From the NCBI RefSeq assembly GCF_009932555.1, contig NZ_BLJO01000009.1, forward strand, positions 196,603-260,602: 64,000 nucleotides of DNA, in the 5' to 3' direction. The notes beneath the pieces are model-generated. The model saw only the letters and a list, made by a program, of their open reading frames with translations. It searched no databases and had not been told where the DNA came from. Each line of letters opens with the position of its first letter. The stretch's first letter is position 1. This document shows, piece by piece, positions 9,382 through 17,600 of the stretch. This stretch comes from Steroidobacter agaridevorans. GTDB taxonomy: Bacteria > Pseudomonadota > Gammaproteobacteria > Steroidobacterales > Steroidobacteraceae. Made by a program: the position numbers and the translations under genes.

Positions 9382-10377
9382 TCACATCAACCCTTTCACG
9401 GCGGCGACGATCTGCGCCTTGCCGGGAAACACGTGTTGTTCCAATGCGGGACTGAACGGGACATGCACGTCCGGCGCACACAGGCGGCGGATCGGCTTTT
9501 TCAAACTCTCGAATCCTTCCTCGGCGATGAGCGCTGCAATCTCCGAGCTGAGATTGGCGACCCGATGCGCGTTTTCGACCAGCACCAGACGGCCGGTCTT
9601 CGCCACCGACGCCATGATCGTGTCCATGTCGAGCGGCTTGAGCGTCCTGGGATCGATCAGCTCGATCGATATGCCCTCTTCCGCCAGATCCTTGGCGGCG
9701 TCCATCGCGAGTCGCATCGCGCCGCCGATCGCCACGACGGTCACGTCACTGCCGGCTCGCTTGATCTCGGCCTTGCCGATCGGCACCAGATGATCCGGAT
9801 CGGTCGGCACCTCGCCTTTCACGGGCCACAGCTTGGTGTCTTCGAAGATCAGCACCGGGTCATCGTCGCGGACCGCGGATTTCAACAGGCCTTTGATATC
9901 GGCCGGACTGGTCGGGCTGATGATCTTCAGGCCCGGCACATTCAGGAACTGCGGATATGGACGATCCGAGTGCTGGGCGGCGAGCGAGGAGCCGTAATAC
10001 ATACAACAACGAAACACGACCGGCACTTTGACCTGGCCGCCGGTCATGTATCGCAGCTTGGACGCCTGATTGATGATGGGATCGGACGCCAGGTACATGA
10101 AACTGGCAATGCTCAGGTCCACGATCGGTCGCAGCCCGGTCATCGCGGCGCCGATGCCGACGCCGGTGAAACTGGTCTCCGAGATCGGCATGCTCCAGAT
10201 CCGTCGCTCGTCGAAGCGGGACACGAGCTTGCCGCCGCCGTACACGGCGATGTCCTCGCCCATCACGATGACTCGCTCGTCGCGCTCCAGCTCTTCTATC
10301 TGAGCCTGCACCAGCGCATCGAGGAAGGTCATTTGCACCATCGTGTCTGGACGCGGCTTGTTGATCGCTAGGGACAT
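9382..10377 (-). CDS. 2-oxoacid dehydrogenase E1 component, beta subunit
   Basis: A 331-residue transketolase-like subunit (pyrimidine-binding domain plus C-terminal domain) of the alpha2beta2 E1 type found in acetoin, pyruvate and branched-chain 2-oxoacid dehydrogenases. VIVMGEDIAVYGG with the cofactor-activating Glu is near the N-terminus, and SETSFTGVGIGAAMTGLRP follows. I start it at the ATG at 10377, 13 bp after the alpha subunit stop; the open frame extends upstream into that gene but without family similarity. With E1-alpha it should decarboxylate a 2-oxoacid using thiamine diphosphate and pass the acyl group to a lipoyl lysine. The local partner for that is the lone lipoyl protein. 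Confidence 0.92.
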   Translation of the reverse strand: MSLAINKPRPDTMVQMTFLDALVQAQIEELERDERVIVMGEDIAVYGGGKLVSRFDERRIWSMPISETSFTGVGIGAAMTGLRPIVDLSIASFMYLASDPIINQASKLRYMTGGQVKVPVVFRCCMYYGSSLAAQHSDRPYPQFLNVPGLKIISPTSPADIKGLLKSAVRDDDPVLIFEDTKLWPVKGEVPTDPDHLVPIGKAEIKRAGSDVTVVAIGGAMRLAMDAAKDLAEEGISIELIDPRTLKPLDMDTIMASVAKTGRLVLVENAHRVANLSSEIAALIAEEGFESLKKPIRRLCAPDVHVPFSPALEQHVFPGKAQIVAAVKGLM

Positions 10378-10390
10378 ACGCGGGTGATCC

Positions 10391-11401
10391 TCAGACGGCC
10401 GAAGTGGCGCCTTGCGGCGGATAGAGAATGGGATTGCTGTACATGTAGTCGTACAGAGCGGAGGCCGGCGGGAACGGGCTCGCTTCGGCGAACTGAATTG
10501 CGTCCCGCACTTCCGCGACCACGCTCGACTCGATCTCATGCAACTCGGCCTCGCTGAAGCTCGTATCGAGCAAAGCCCGCCTGAACAGCAGCAGCGGATC
10601 ACGCAGCTTCTTGTTCGTCTCGACTTCCTCGGCATGACGATAGGGTGTGCCCGGGATGAACAACCCGACTTGATGCTCGTCGAATCGATAGGTCTTGGCC
10701 TCGATCAACGTCGGTCCATCGCCGCGCCGCGCACGAGCCACCGCTTCGGAAGTCGCCTTATAAACTTCGCGCACGTCCTGACCGTCGACCGCGATCCCGG
10801 GCATGCCATACGCCTCCGCGCGCTTTGCGATGTTGGGCTGTCCATGGCTGCGGGCAATCGAGGTGGTGATGGCGTAGCCGTTGTTCTCGCACAGGTAGAT
10901 CACGGGGAGCTTCCACAGCGAAGCCATGTTCAGCGACTCGTGAAAGGTCCCCTGATTGACCGCGCCGTCGCCGAAGAAACAAAGGCACACTTGATCCGTC
11001 TGGCGCACCTTGGCGCTCAGGCCGCATCCGGTGGCGAGCGGAATGCCGCCGCCGACGATGGCCGACTCGCCGATGATTCCAACGCTGTTGTCCGCGAGGT
11101 GCATGGAGCCGCCGCGGCCTTTGCAGATGCCGGTGGCCTTGCCCATCAACTCCGCCATCAGCGCCTTCAGCTCGGCGCCTTTGCCGATCGGGTGGCCATG
11201 GGAACGATGCGTGCCCGTCATCGCATCGCTGTCACACAGCGCGATGCAGGCGCCGACGATGGTGCCTTCCTGACCGATGCTGGCGTGAAAGGCGCCCGGG
11301 ATCTTGCCGGCCTTGTAGAGCCGCGTCCCCTCTTCCTCGAACTTGCGAATCCGCAACATGCGCCGGTAGGTCTCGCTGTCGCGCCCCTTCGTCAAAGACA
11401 T
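10391..11401 (-). CDS. 2-oxoacid dehydrogenase E1 component, alpha subunit
   Basis: A 336-residue thiamine-diphosphate-binding subunit. The diphosphate/magnesium motif runs from GDGAVNQG at 144-151 to ENN at 172-174, and HRSHGHPIGKG near 65-75 holds the active-site His pair. GRGGSMHLAD near 96-104 is characteristic of acetoin/pyruvate-type E1-alpha. AGGGAA lies just upstream of the ATG (GCGAGGGAACAATAA). It heads the operon E1-alpha, E1-beta, lipoyl protein, VOC protein. Neither E2 nor E3 is encoded in the window. Substrate choice among pyruvate, acetoin and branched oxoacids cannot be made by eye. Confidence 0.92.
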   Translation of the reverse strand: MSLTKGRDSETYRRMLRIRKFEEEGTRLYKAGKIPGAFHASIGQEGTIVGACIALCDSDAMTGTHRSHGHPIGKGAELKALMAELMGKATGICKGRGGSMHLADNSVGIIGESAIVGGGIPLATGCGLSAKVRQTDQVCLCFFGDGAVNQGTFHESLNMASLWKLPVIYLCENNGYAITTSIARSHGQPNIAKRAEAYGMPGIAVDGQDVREVYKATSEAVARARRGDGPTLIEAKTYRFDEHQVGLFIPGTPYRHAEEVETNKKLRDPLLLFRRALLDTSFSEAELHEIESSVVAEVRDAIQFAEASPFPPASALYDYMYSNPILYPPQGATSAV

Positions 11402-11474
11402 TTATTGTTCCCTCGCCTGGTGCTTGTGATCGCCAGCTCTGCCTGCTATGCATTGACAGCAGTGGCGCGAACTT

Positions 11475-11569
11475 TCCGGACACCCGGGTCGGTTCGGGAT
11501 CAGGGAGTTATGTCTTCATGAACCGGACGGTGCAGGGAATGCCCTGTCATCGGCTTGGGGGTGTCCGGA
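11475..11569. repeat. 11-bp perfect inverted repeat in E1 / sigma-factor divergent promoter region
   Basis: TCCGGACACCC at 11475-11485 is repeated in inverse orientation at 11559-11569 (GGGTGTCCGGA), 73 bp apart, in the 229-bp gap between the divergent E1 operon and the sigma-factor gene. Inside lies a smaller dyad, CAGGG/CCCTG, at about 11533-11546. The arrangement could be a pair of operator half-sites allowing looping between the two promoters. No regulator is known for it here. Confidence 0.45.
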
Positions 11570-11630
11570 CTTTGCCGCAAAAACCGGTCATCCATACAGG
11601 ATCTGCTGTTCCCGAAAATCACAAGGTCCA

Positions 11631-12155
11631 ATGAAGGCGACACTTCCGCAACGCGCATGGACGCTGGGGGTCCACTACCGCCGCGAACTGCACAGGTATC
11701 TGCTGCGCCGGCTGCGGCGGCCTCAGGACCTCGATGACTTGAAGCAGGAGGTCTACATGCGCCTGTTGCGCATGGACCGCATGGATGGCATCCGGGAACC
11801 GCTCGCTTATCTCTATAGCATCGCCGCCAATGTCGTCTCCGACTTCACCCTGGCGGAACGACGCCGCCACGATCGCGTCACCCCCGACAGCGACGCCGTC
11901 GAGAACTGGGCCGACGATCCGTCGCAGTCCCTGCCGGACGACATCGCCGAGCGCACCAGCCTCGAACGGCAGCTCGAAGACGCGTTGAAACAGCTGCCGC
12001 CCCTGCAGGCCGCTGCCTTGGTATTGCACTATCAGGAAGGGATGTCCTGTGACGAAATCGCAAAACAGCTTGGCCTGAGCCCGAAGAGCGTCGACAAGTA
12101 CCTGACGCGAGCCAAGGCACGCATGCGCATTCTCTTATGGAACGAGGGGAGCTGA
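11631..12155 (+). CDS. ECF sigma factor, FecI-type
   Basis: A 174-residue extracytoplasmic-function sigma factor. The sigma-2 region occupies about 10-80 (LDDLKQEVYMRLL core contact, then YSIAANVVSDF and the basic ERRRHDR stretch) and sigma-4 about 110-165 with the helix-turn-helix MSCDEIAKQLGLSPKSVDKY. Regions 1 and 3 are absent, as expected. AAGG precedes the ATG. The FecR-type gene follows 2 bp after the stop, so this is a cell-surface-signalling pair. In the Fec paradigm the ligand-loaded TonB receptor with STN domain signals through FecR to release the sigma factor. The STN receptor at 4.1-6.6 kb is the obvious partner, which is inference from proximity. Confidence 0.92.
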   Translation: MKATLPQRAWTLGVHYRRELHRYLLRRLRRPQDLDDLKQEVYMRLLRMDRMDGIREPLAYLYSIAANVVSDFTLAERRRHDRVTPDSDAVENWADDPSQSLPDDIAERTSLERQLEDALKQLPPLQAAALVLHYQEGMSCDEIAKQLGLSPKSVDKYLTRAKARMRILLWNEGS

Positions 12156-12157
12156 AC

Positions 12158-13249
12158 ATGGACCGTCGCCCGGACAATCGTGACGAAGAAACACTCGCGG
12201 CGGAGCACGCCGTCGAATGGCTGCACCGGCTCGACACCGCCAACGCCAGCGACAAAGCCGCGTTCCGTAAATGGCTCATCCGTTCGCCGCAGAATGGCGG
12301 CGAGGTGCTGGCCGCGACGGCGACCGATGTCGTCGTCCGTGAGCTGTTGCGCGACAAGCGCGTCGACGTCAATCAATTCCTGTCGGCCGCAACGAACGTG
12401 CACTCGATCGGCGATGAGTTTCGCTCTCGTGAGCAGCCTGCACGGCCGAAGCGACTGCGCCGCTGGATCGGGATGGGCCTGGCCGCGGCGCTGGCAGTGG
12501 TCGCGCTCGCGCCGATAGTGGAGCGCAACTTGTTTCGTCCCGACGAGTACAGCACCTCGACCGGCGAACAACGCGCGATCGAATTGCCCGACGGCTCGGC
12601 GATCGCCATCAACGCGGAATCGACGGTGCGCGTCGCCTTCTCGAATTCTTCCCGGGATGTTTATTTGGATCGAGGCCAGGCGATGTTCACGGTCGCGAAG
12701 GATCCGGCGCGGCCGTTCCGCGTGCACATGGTCGGCAGCGCCGGTCCCGAGGAAAAAATCAGCAAGGACACGACGGTCAAAGCGATCGGCACGAAGTTCG
12801 ATGTGCGACGTCATTCCGAGCGCATCAACGTCGCCGTGATCGAAGGCATCGTGCAGGTCAGGTCCGACGCGAACCACACCGCAAAGAGCGGCTCCGCCAG
12901 CGTGGTCGCCGGGCAGGCCGTGAGTGTCGAAGGCAGCGGCGAAATCACGCCGCCGCAGCGAGTCAATCCCTCCGACGTGAGCGCATGGCAGCAACGCCGC
13001 CTGGTATTCACCGACAGCACGCTCGAAGAGATCGCCGAAGAATTCCGGCGTTACAACCGCACGCCGCGCATCCGCATCGTCGATGAAGATCTGCGCATGC
13101 AACGAATCAGCGGCGTCTTCGACGCGGACTATCCGGAAGCGCTATTGCTGTATCTGGAATCCGACAGCTCGGTGCTCCTCGAGCGCAAAGACGAAGAAGT
13201 CGTCATCCGGCGGCGTCCCACGATCGTGCAGTCCGCGCCCACCGGTTAG
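12158..13249 (+). CDS. FecR-type transmembrane anti-sigma factor
   Basis: A 363-residue single-pass inner-membrane regulator. I start at the ATG at 12158 because GAGGGGAG lies seven bases upstream; an ATG at 12137 would overlap the sigma gene. The cytoplasmic DUF4880-type domain (about 12-70, EHAVEWLHRLDTA) should bind the sigma factor. One membrane helix follows near 103-121 after RPKRLRRW. Then come the periplasmic FecR domain (EYSTSTGEQRAIELPDGS onward) and a C-terminal segment, LEEIAEEFRRYNRTPRIRI, resembling the STN-like fold that contacts the receptor. It is translationally adjacent to the sigma gene. All expected parts are present. Confidence 0.92.
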   Translation: MDRRPDNRDEETLAAEHAVEWLHRLDTANASDKAAFRKWLIRSPQNGGEVLAATATDVVVRELLRDKRVDVNQFLSAATNVHSIGDEFRSREQPARPKRLRRWIGMGLAAALAVVALAPIVERNLFRPDEYSTSTGEQRAIELPDGSAIAINAESTVRVAFSNSSRDVYLDRGQAMFTVAKDPARPFRVHMVGSAGPEEKISKDTTVKAIGTKFDVRRHSERINVAVIEGIVQVRSDANHTAKSGSASVVAGQAVSVEGSGEITPPQRVNPSDVSAWQQRRLVFTDSTLEEIAEEFRRYNRTPRIRIVDEDLRMQRISGVFDADYPEALLLYLESDSSVLLERKDEEVVIRRRPTIVQSAPTG

Positions 13250-13446
13250 ATATAACCCCGCATGCATTGTTTAACGCATTCGCAATGAGTGCGTCGTACT
13301 GTGCCTGCTGAATACAATCTGGCGGCAAAATTGCGCGAGCGAGTCTTGACTGTTCTTGTTAGTGCCGTCATAGCGTTTATGTAGCTGCGGTATCGAGGAC
13401 GATCCGTGGCGCGAGTGACTGGTCAACAGCTCACAGGAGGACCGCT

Positions 13447-13788
13447 ATGGGCATGGACATGGAAACGTTGCAAGCCGCCGAACGCGCGGCGGATTGGTTG
13501 GTGCGTCTCGAGACCGCGACACCTCAGCAGCTCGCGGAATTCTGGCAATGGCTGACTGAATCCCCGTTGCACGTTCAAGAGATGCTCGCTGCCCAGGCAT
13601 GTCATGTCGAACTCACCAAGTTACTCAAGAACGGCCGGATCTCTCCGAGCAAGCTGATGTTGTCGGACGAACTGTCGACTGAGGCCGGGAGTGAAGAAGA
13701 AGAACCGCCCCACGTGCTGAGGAACGCGTTGCTGGAAGCATTGCAGATCCTGGCAGCGTCGCCTCGACCGGCGCCGGCGGTAGATTGA
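13447..13788 (+). CDS. Orphan FecR N-terminal (DUF4880-like) domain protein
   Basis: A 113-residue soluble protein preceded by a strong ribosome site (AGGAGG). Residues about 9-60 align by eye with the sigma-binding domain of the adjacent FecR: AAERAADWLVRLETATP here against AEHAVEWLHRLDTANAS there, followed in both by F..WL..SP and by E.LAA.A. The protein then ends in an acidic stretch (EAGSEEEEPP) and a short helix. There is no membrane segment, no FecR domain and no remnant of one downstream. It may be a cytoplasmic competitor or soluble anti-sigma factor for the FecI-type sigma, or a degraded duplicate. The intact frame and good start argue for function. Confidence 0.75.
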   Translation: MGMDMETLQAAERAADWLVRLETATPQQLAEFWQWLTESPLHVQEMLAAQACHVELTKLLKNGRISPSKLMLSDELSTEAGSEEEEPPHVLRNALLEALQILAASPRPAPAVD

Positions 13789-13868
13789 TGGCCTGAGGCC
13801 GCGCCGCTCTTTTCACTTGCGGATCCCGTGTACACTCCGGCAGTGCATGGCTCAAGGGAGATCGAGAA

Positions 13869-14537
13869 GTGCGCAAGAACATACTTGCAGCGACCGTGAT
13901 TGGCGTCCTCGCCACGCTCGTCGGATTCATCCCGATAGCGAACGCGACTCTTATCACCACGGGTGAGGTCGTTGTCACAACGCCGAACACCGGCGGCGGA
14001 GATTTCTCCTTTTTGATTGGCGCCCTGGCGGTCAATGGGCATCACGATGAAGGCCCGCGGTTCTTGCCGGGCTACGAAGGCAGCCTGTTCGACGGCAGTC
14101 ATCGCCTGACCGTCGGCGCCATCGAGTTCTTCTACGGCGCCATCGGAGACCAGGCAGTCTTCTGGAATACCCACCTCGGCGTCGAGAACCCGTACGCCAC
14201 GAATTGGACGATCATTTCCCCGGGCGTGCTGCTGACCCAAGGTCAAACGGTTTATCAATCGTCCTTCGACTTCCAGGGGGGACTGTGCGCAAATTTCAGG
14301 TACAACACGCCTTGTGACGTGATATTCCCAAGTCTCACCGGGCAGGGGATCGCCGAATTTTTCTTCAACGAAGCGATCCTGGATGACGGGCGCAGTTACT
14401 TCACGCCGGTCCGAGCGACTTACACCTTCATGCCGATTCCCGAGCCCGCGACGCTCGCGCTCTTCGGCGTGGGGCTCGCTGGATTGGCGCTGTCGCGGCG
14501 ACGAAAACACAAAAGCCCTCTGGCGAGGGCGTTTTGA
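13869..14537 (+). CDS. PEP-CTERM sorting-domain protein, secreted
   Basis: A 222-residue exported protein starting at GTG with AGGGAGA upstream. It has a signal peptide (MRKNILAATVIGVLATLVGF, cleaved near ANA-T) and ends in a PEP-CTERM tail: the PIPEPATL motif, one hydrophobic helix and the basic cluster RRRK. In known systems this tail is recognised by exosortase (EpsH/XrtA) for anchoring or export with exopolysaccharide. No exosortase is encoded in the window. The middle is a beta-rich region of unknown function with one Cys pair (LCANFRYNTPCD). The last codons overlap the stem-loop that terminates the convergent tRNA gene. Confidence 0.88.
   Translation: MRKNILAATVIGVLATLVGFIPIANATLITTGEVVVTTPNTGGGDFSFLIGALAVNGHHDEGPRFLPGYEGSLFDGSHRLTVGAIEFFYGAIGDQAVFWNTHLGVENPYATNWTIISPGVLLTQGQTVYQSSFDFQGGLCANFRYNTPCDVIFPSLTGQGIAEFFFNEAILDDGRSYFTPVRATYTFMPIPEPATLALFGVGLAGLALSRRRKHKSPLARAF
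14511..14535 (-). terminator. Rho-independent terminator of tRNA-Ser, overlapping a coding end
   Basis: GCCCTC (14515-14520), a four-base loop and GAGGGC (14525-14530) form a perfect stem. Read on the minus strand it is followed by TTTT, directly after the 3' end of tRNA-Ser. Read on the plus strand it also ends in GTTTT, so it can act in both directions. It is embedded in the last codons of the PEP-CTERM gene, encoding part of its C-terminal residues. Confidence 0.8.
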
Positions 14538-14540
14538 AGG

Positions 14541-14633
14541 TGGCGGAGAGGGAGGGATTCGAACCCTCGTAGGGACGTAATGCCCTCAACCGATTTCGAA
14601 TCGGTGCCGTTGTGACCGCTTCGGTACCTCTCC
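14541..14633 (-). tRNA. tRNA-Ser(CGA)
   Basis: The minus strand gives a class II tRNA of 93 bases including the encoded CCA. The acceptor arms are GGAGAGG and CCTCTCC. The anticodon stem ACCGA/TCGGT closes the loop TTCGAAA, placing anticodon CGA (14596-14598), which reads the serine codon UCG. A long variable arm and the T arm GAGGG-TTCGAAT-CCCTC are as expected for tRNA-Ser. A terminator follows immediately. Confidence 0.96.
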
Positions 14634-14650
14634 GTGCGGGGCCGCGCATT

Positions 14651-17600
14651 CTAATTGAGTCTTCTCCGCCTAGGAAGAGGCAAGTGGGCCGGCCGGCCGG
14701 TCGGCGCCCGCCGACATCCCAGCAGTCCCGCCAGCAGAACTAGCAGAATCCAGTCGACCGAGCCGCCGCCGCCGCTCTTGCCACCGCCCTGAGTGCCTCC
14801 GCCTGCGCCACCGCTGTCGCCGCCGCTGGGTGTGGCGAGGCGAAACGCTGCGGTCACGCTTTGGGCGCGATCCATGGTCACACTGCATGAATTGCCGAGC
14901 CCGGTACAGGCGCCAGACCAGCCCTCGAAGACCGACTGCGCATCTGCGGCTGCGGATAACGTCACCAGGCTGCCCGGATCGAAGCTCGCGCTACACGTGG
15001 GGCCGCAGCTGATTCCAGCGGGACTCGATGAGACCGTGCCCTGGCCCGCGCCCGCCTTGGTGATTGTGAGCGTGACGGGCGGCTGAGTTGGGAAAGTCAC
15101 AGCGACGTTCCTCGCTTCGCTCATGATGACGGTGCAGGTCGTGGCCGTGCCACTGCATGCGCCGCTCCAACTGACGGTGCGATCGCCGTCCGGCGTGGCT
15201 TGCAACTGCACGACGGCATTCGGCTCGAAATACTGCGAACAGGTGGCGCCGCAGTCGATGCCGGCCGGCGTCGAGGACACCGTGCCGCCGCCGCCCGGGA
15301 TCTGGATCTGCAACAACGGCTTCAGAACAAACAACGCGGACACCGATCGAGCGCTGCTCATGGTGACAGAGCAAACCAGCGCGGCGCCGCTGCACGCCCC
15401 CGACCATCCGCTGAACACGGCGTTGGGACCGGGTTGAGCGGTCAGTGTCACCACATCGTTCTCATCGAAAGCTTCACTGCAATCGGCCGGACACGAGATT
15501 CCCGCGACGTTCGAAGTGACCGAGCCAGGGCCCGTCACGCTCAACGCCAAACCATAGCCACCGAACACTGCACGCGTAGCGGTGTACCCGGCGACAGTCA
15601 GCGTGCACGGGTTGCCCTGCCCTTCGCAGGCACCGATCCAGCCCTGGAATCCCGCGTCGACCGTGGACGTAGCGGTCAGCTGCACGTGGCTGCCATTCGC
15701 GAACAGACCAAGACAGTCGTCGCCGCAATCGATGCCGGATGAATTGGAGCTCACCCGCCCCTCGCCGTCGATCGCGACCGCCACGAAAGAATGACCCGGA
15801 AGATTCTTGCCCGACTGGTAATAGCCGCGATGTTGCGGACCTTCCAGCTCCTGGCCCCACTCGACAGGTCCCGAGCTTGCAGCCCCGCCCAGGTCGTACG
15901 CCGCGACCTTCGGCAAGTAACCGTTGCGACCGTCCCATAGATTGGCGGTCACCACGATGTCGTTGCGACCGTCGGCGTCGAGGTCCGCGATCGCCGGCGT
16001 GATGGTCTGCTGGTTGTAGTACACGAAGCCCTGCGCCAACGTCTTTGGCGTGCCCGCGGCCGGCGTGCCGCCACGATTCAGCACATGAAGCGTGCCCTTG
16101 GCAGTCGCGACGATCTCCGGAAGGCCGTCACCATCGACATCGCCCACCACGGGTGCGGAGATGGCGGTGCTGTTACCCGAAGCCCCCGTCAACTCGACGG
16201 GCCATCCTGGCAAGGTGGCGCCATCGCCCGCATACGCGCCCACGTAGTAATAAGAGCGCCCCCAGTACGAGTCGAAGTACGAATAGGACAACACTATTTC
16301 CGGGATGCCGTCCTGAGTCAGATCCGCGAGCGCGCCACCACGAAGGCCGTAAGCGCCCTGCGCGACTTCGATGGTGCGTTCCAATTCGCCACGTGGCGAG
16401 TAGATTTGGATCACGCTCCGCGCGCCGCCGGAACTCGTTACGTCGCCAGTGGCGCAGGCCAGTTCGATGACGCCGTCGGCGTCGACGTCACCCAAGCCGA
16501 TCGGCTGGCACGGCTGCGGCGTCGACACTGGAAACCCGGGGGCGATACTGCCGTCGCTGCGCAGGGCGATCAGCGCATGCCAGGTGCTGGAGCTGCGCAT
16601 CAGCACCAGTTCAGGGCGGCCATCGAAGTCGAGATCGGCTGCGAGCGGCGACATCACCCCTTGCGGGCCTATTTCTCCGACCGGGTCCGGGCGCAGGGGG
16701 AAGCCCGGCACCAGCGAGCCATCGCTGCGATAAGCGCTCAGCTCATAATCCTGTTCGCCGTGGAAGAGCTCGTCCAGGCCGTCTCCGTCGACGTCCACCA
16801 ACGTCGGCGCGCTGGTCATGAAGTTGCCGGACATGCGCGGCCAGCCCGGCATCAACTGTCCGGAGCCGAAGTAAGCCTCGACGAGATGCGGCAGGATCGG
16901 ATCGTAGACGGACGAGGTGCCGTCATCGGTGAACCCGCCGGCCACTTCGAACTGGTCGGCGCCCGCCGCCAGGTTGCCAGCCGACAAGGTGCTCATGACG
17001 AAGGGTCGGCCCGCGCGGGCCAGCGGCCAGCCGCTCAGGGGCTCACCGGTGGCTTTCCAGGCGTAGGTGGGTCCGTGCGCCACGCTGGTGGTGACGATTT
17101 CCAGATCGGGGCTCGCATCCAGATTGGCGACCAGCGTGGTCAGGTTGGCGTTGTACGTGCCCGCCTGGTGCAGCGTCTTGACCGGAAACCCCGGCTTCAA
17201 ATGCGCATCGACCGTGACCGCCAACGTATCGGCGACGATGCTCCCTTGCCGGAAGATCTGGCCGGGAAAGCTCAAGATGTAGTCGCCGGCTGCGGTGGGC
17301 GTCCAGGCACTCGAATAGATGCCGTCGCCAGCCGCGAGATCCGCACCGACGCCGTCATCCGCCAGCGCGATGGAAACATTGCCCGGATTGACGGTCACCG
17401 ACACGGCGCCGCGTGGGTTTTCGCAATCGATGTTGAGCACCGCGAGGGTCAACGGCACGCCGAGCCAATAACGGTCGATGATCACCGGCGCGCGCGGCAG
17501 CAGACGCCTGGTCGCGACCGACGAGTTACACGTCAACGCGCCATATGCATTCACCCGCCGCCGGCTCGCGACGGGCCAACCGAAGTCCGCCCAGCCAGCC

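Noticed and set aside
9073..10371. Plus-strand open frame of 432 codons
   Set aside because: It is antisense to the E1-beta and lipoyl genes, with no domain.
13346..13374. Sigma-70 promoter before the orphan FecR-N gene
   Set aside because: TTGACT is present, but the best -10 at 17-bp spacing (CATAGC) matches only three of six positions.
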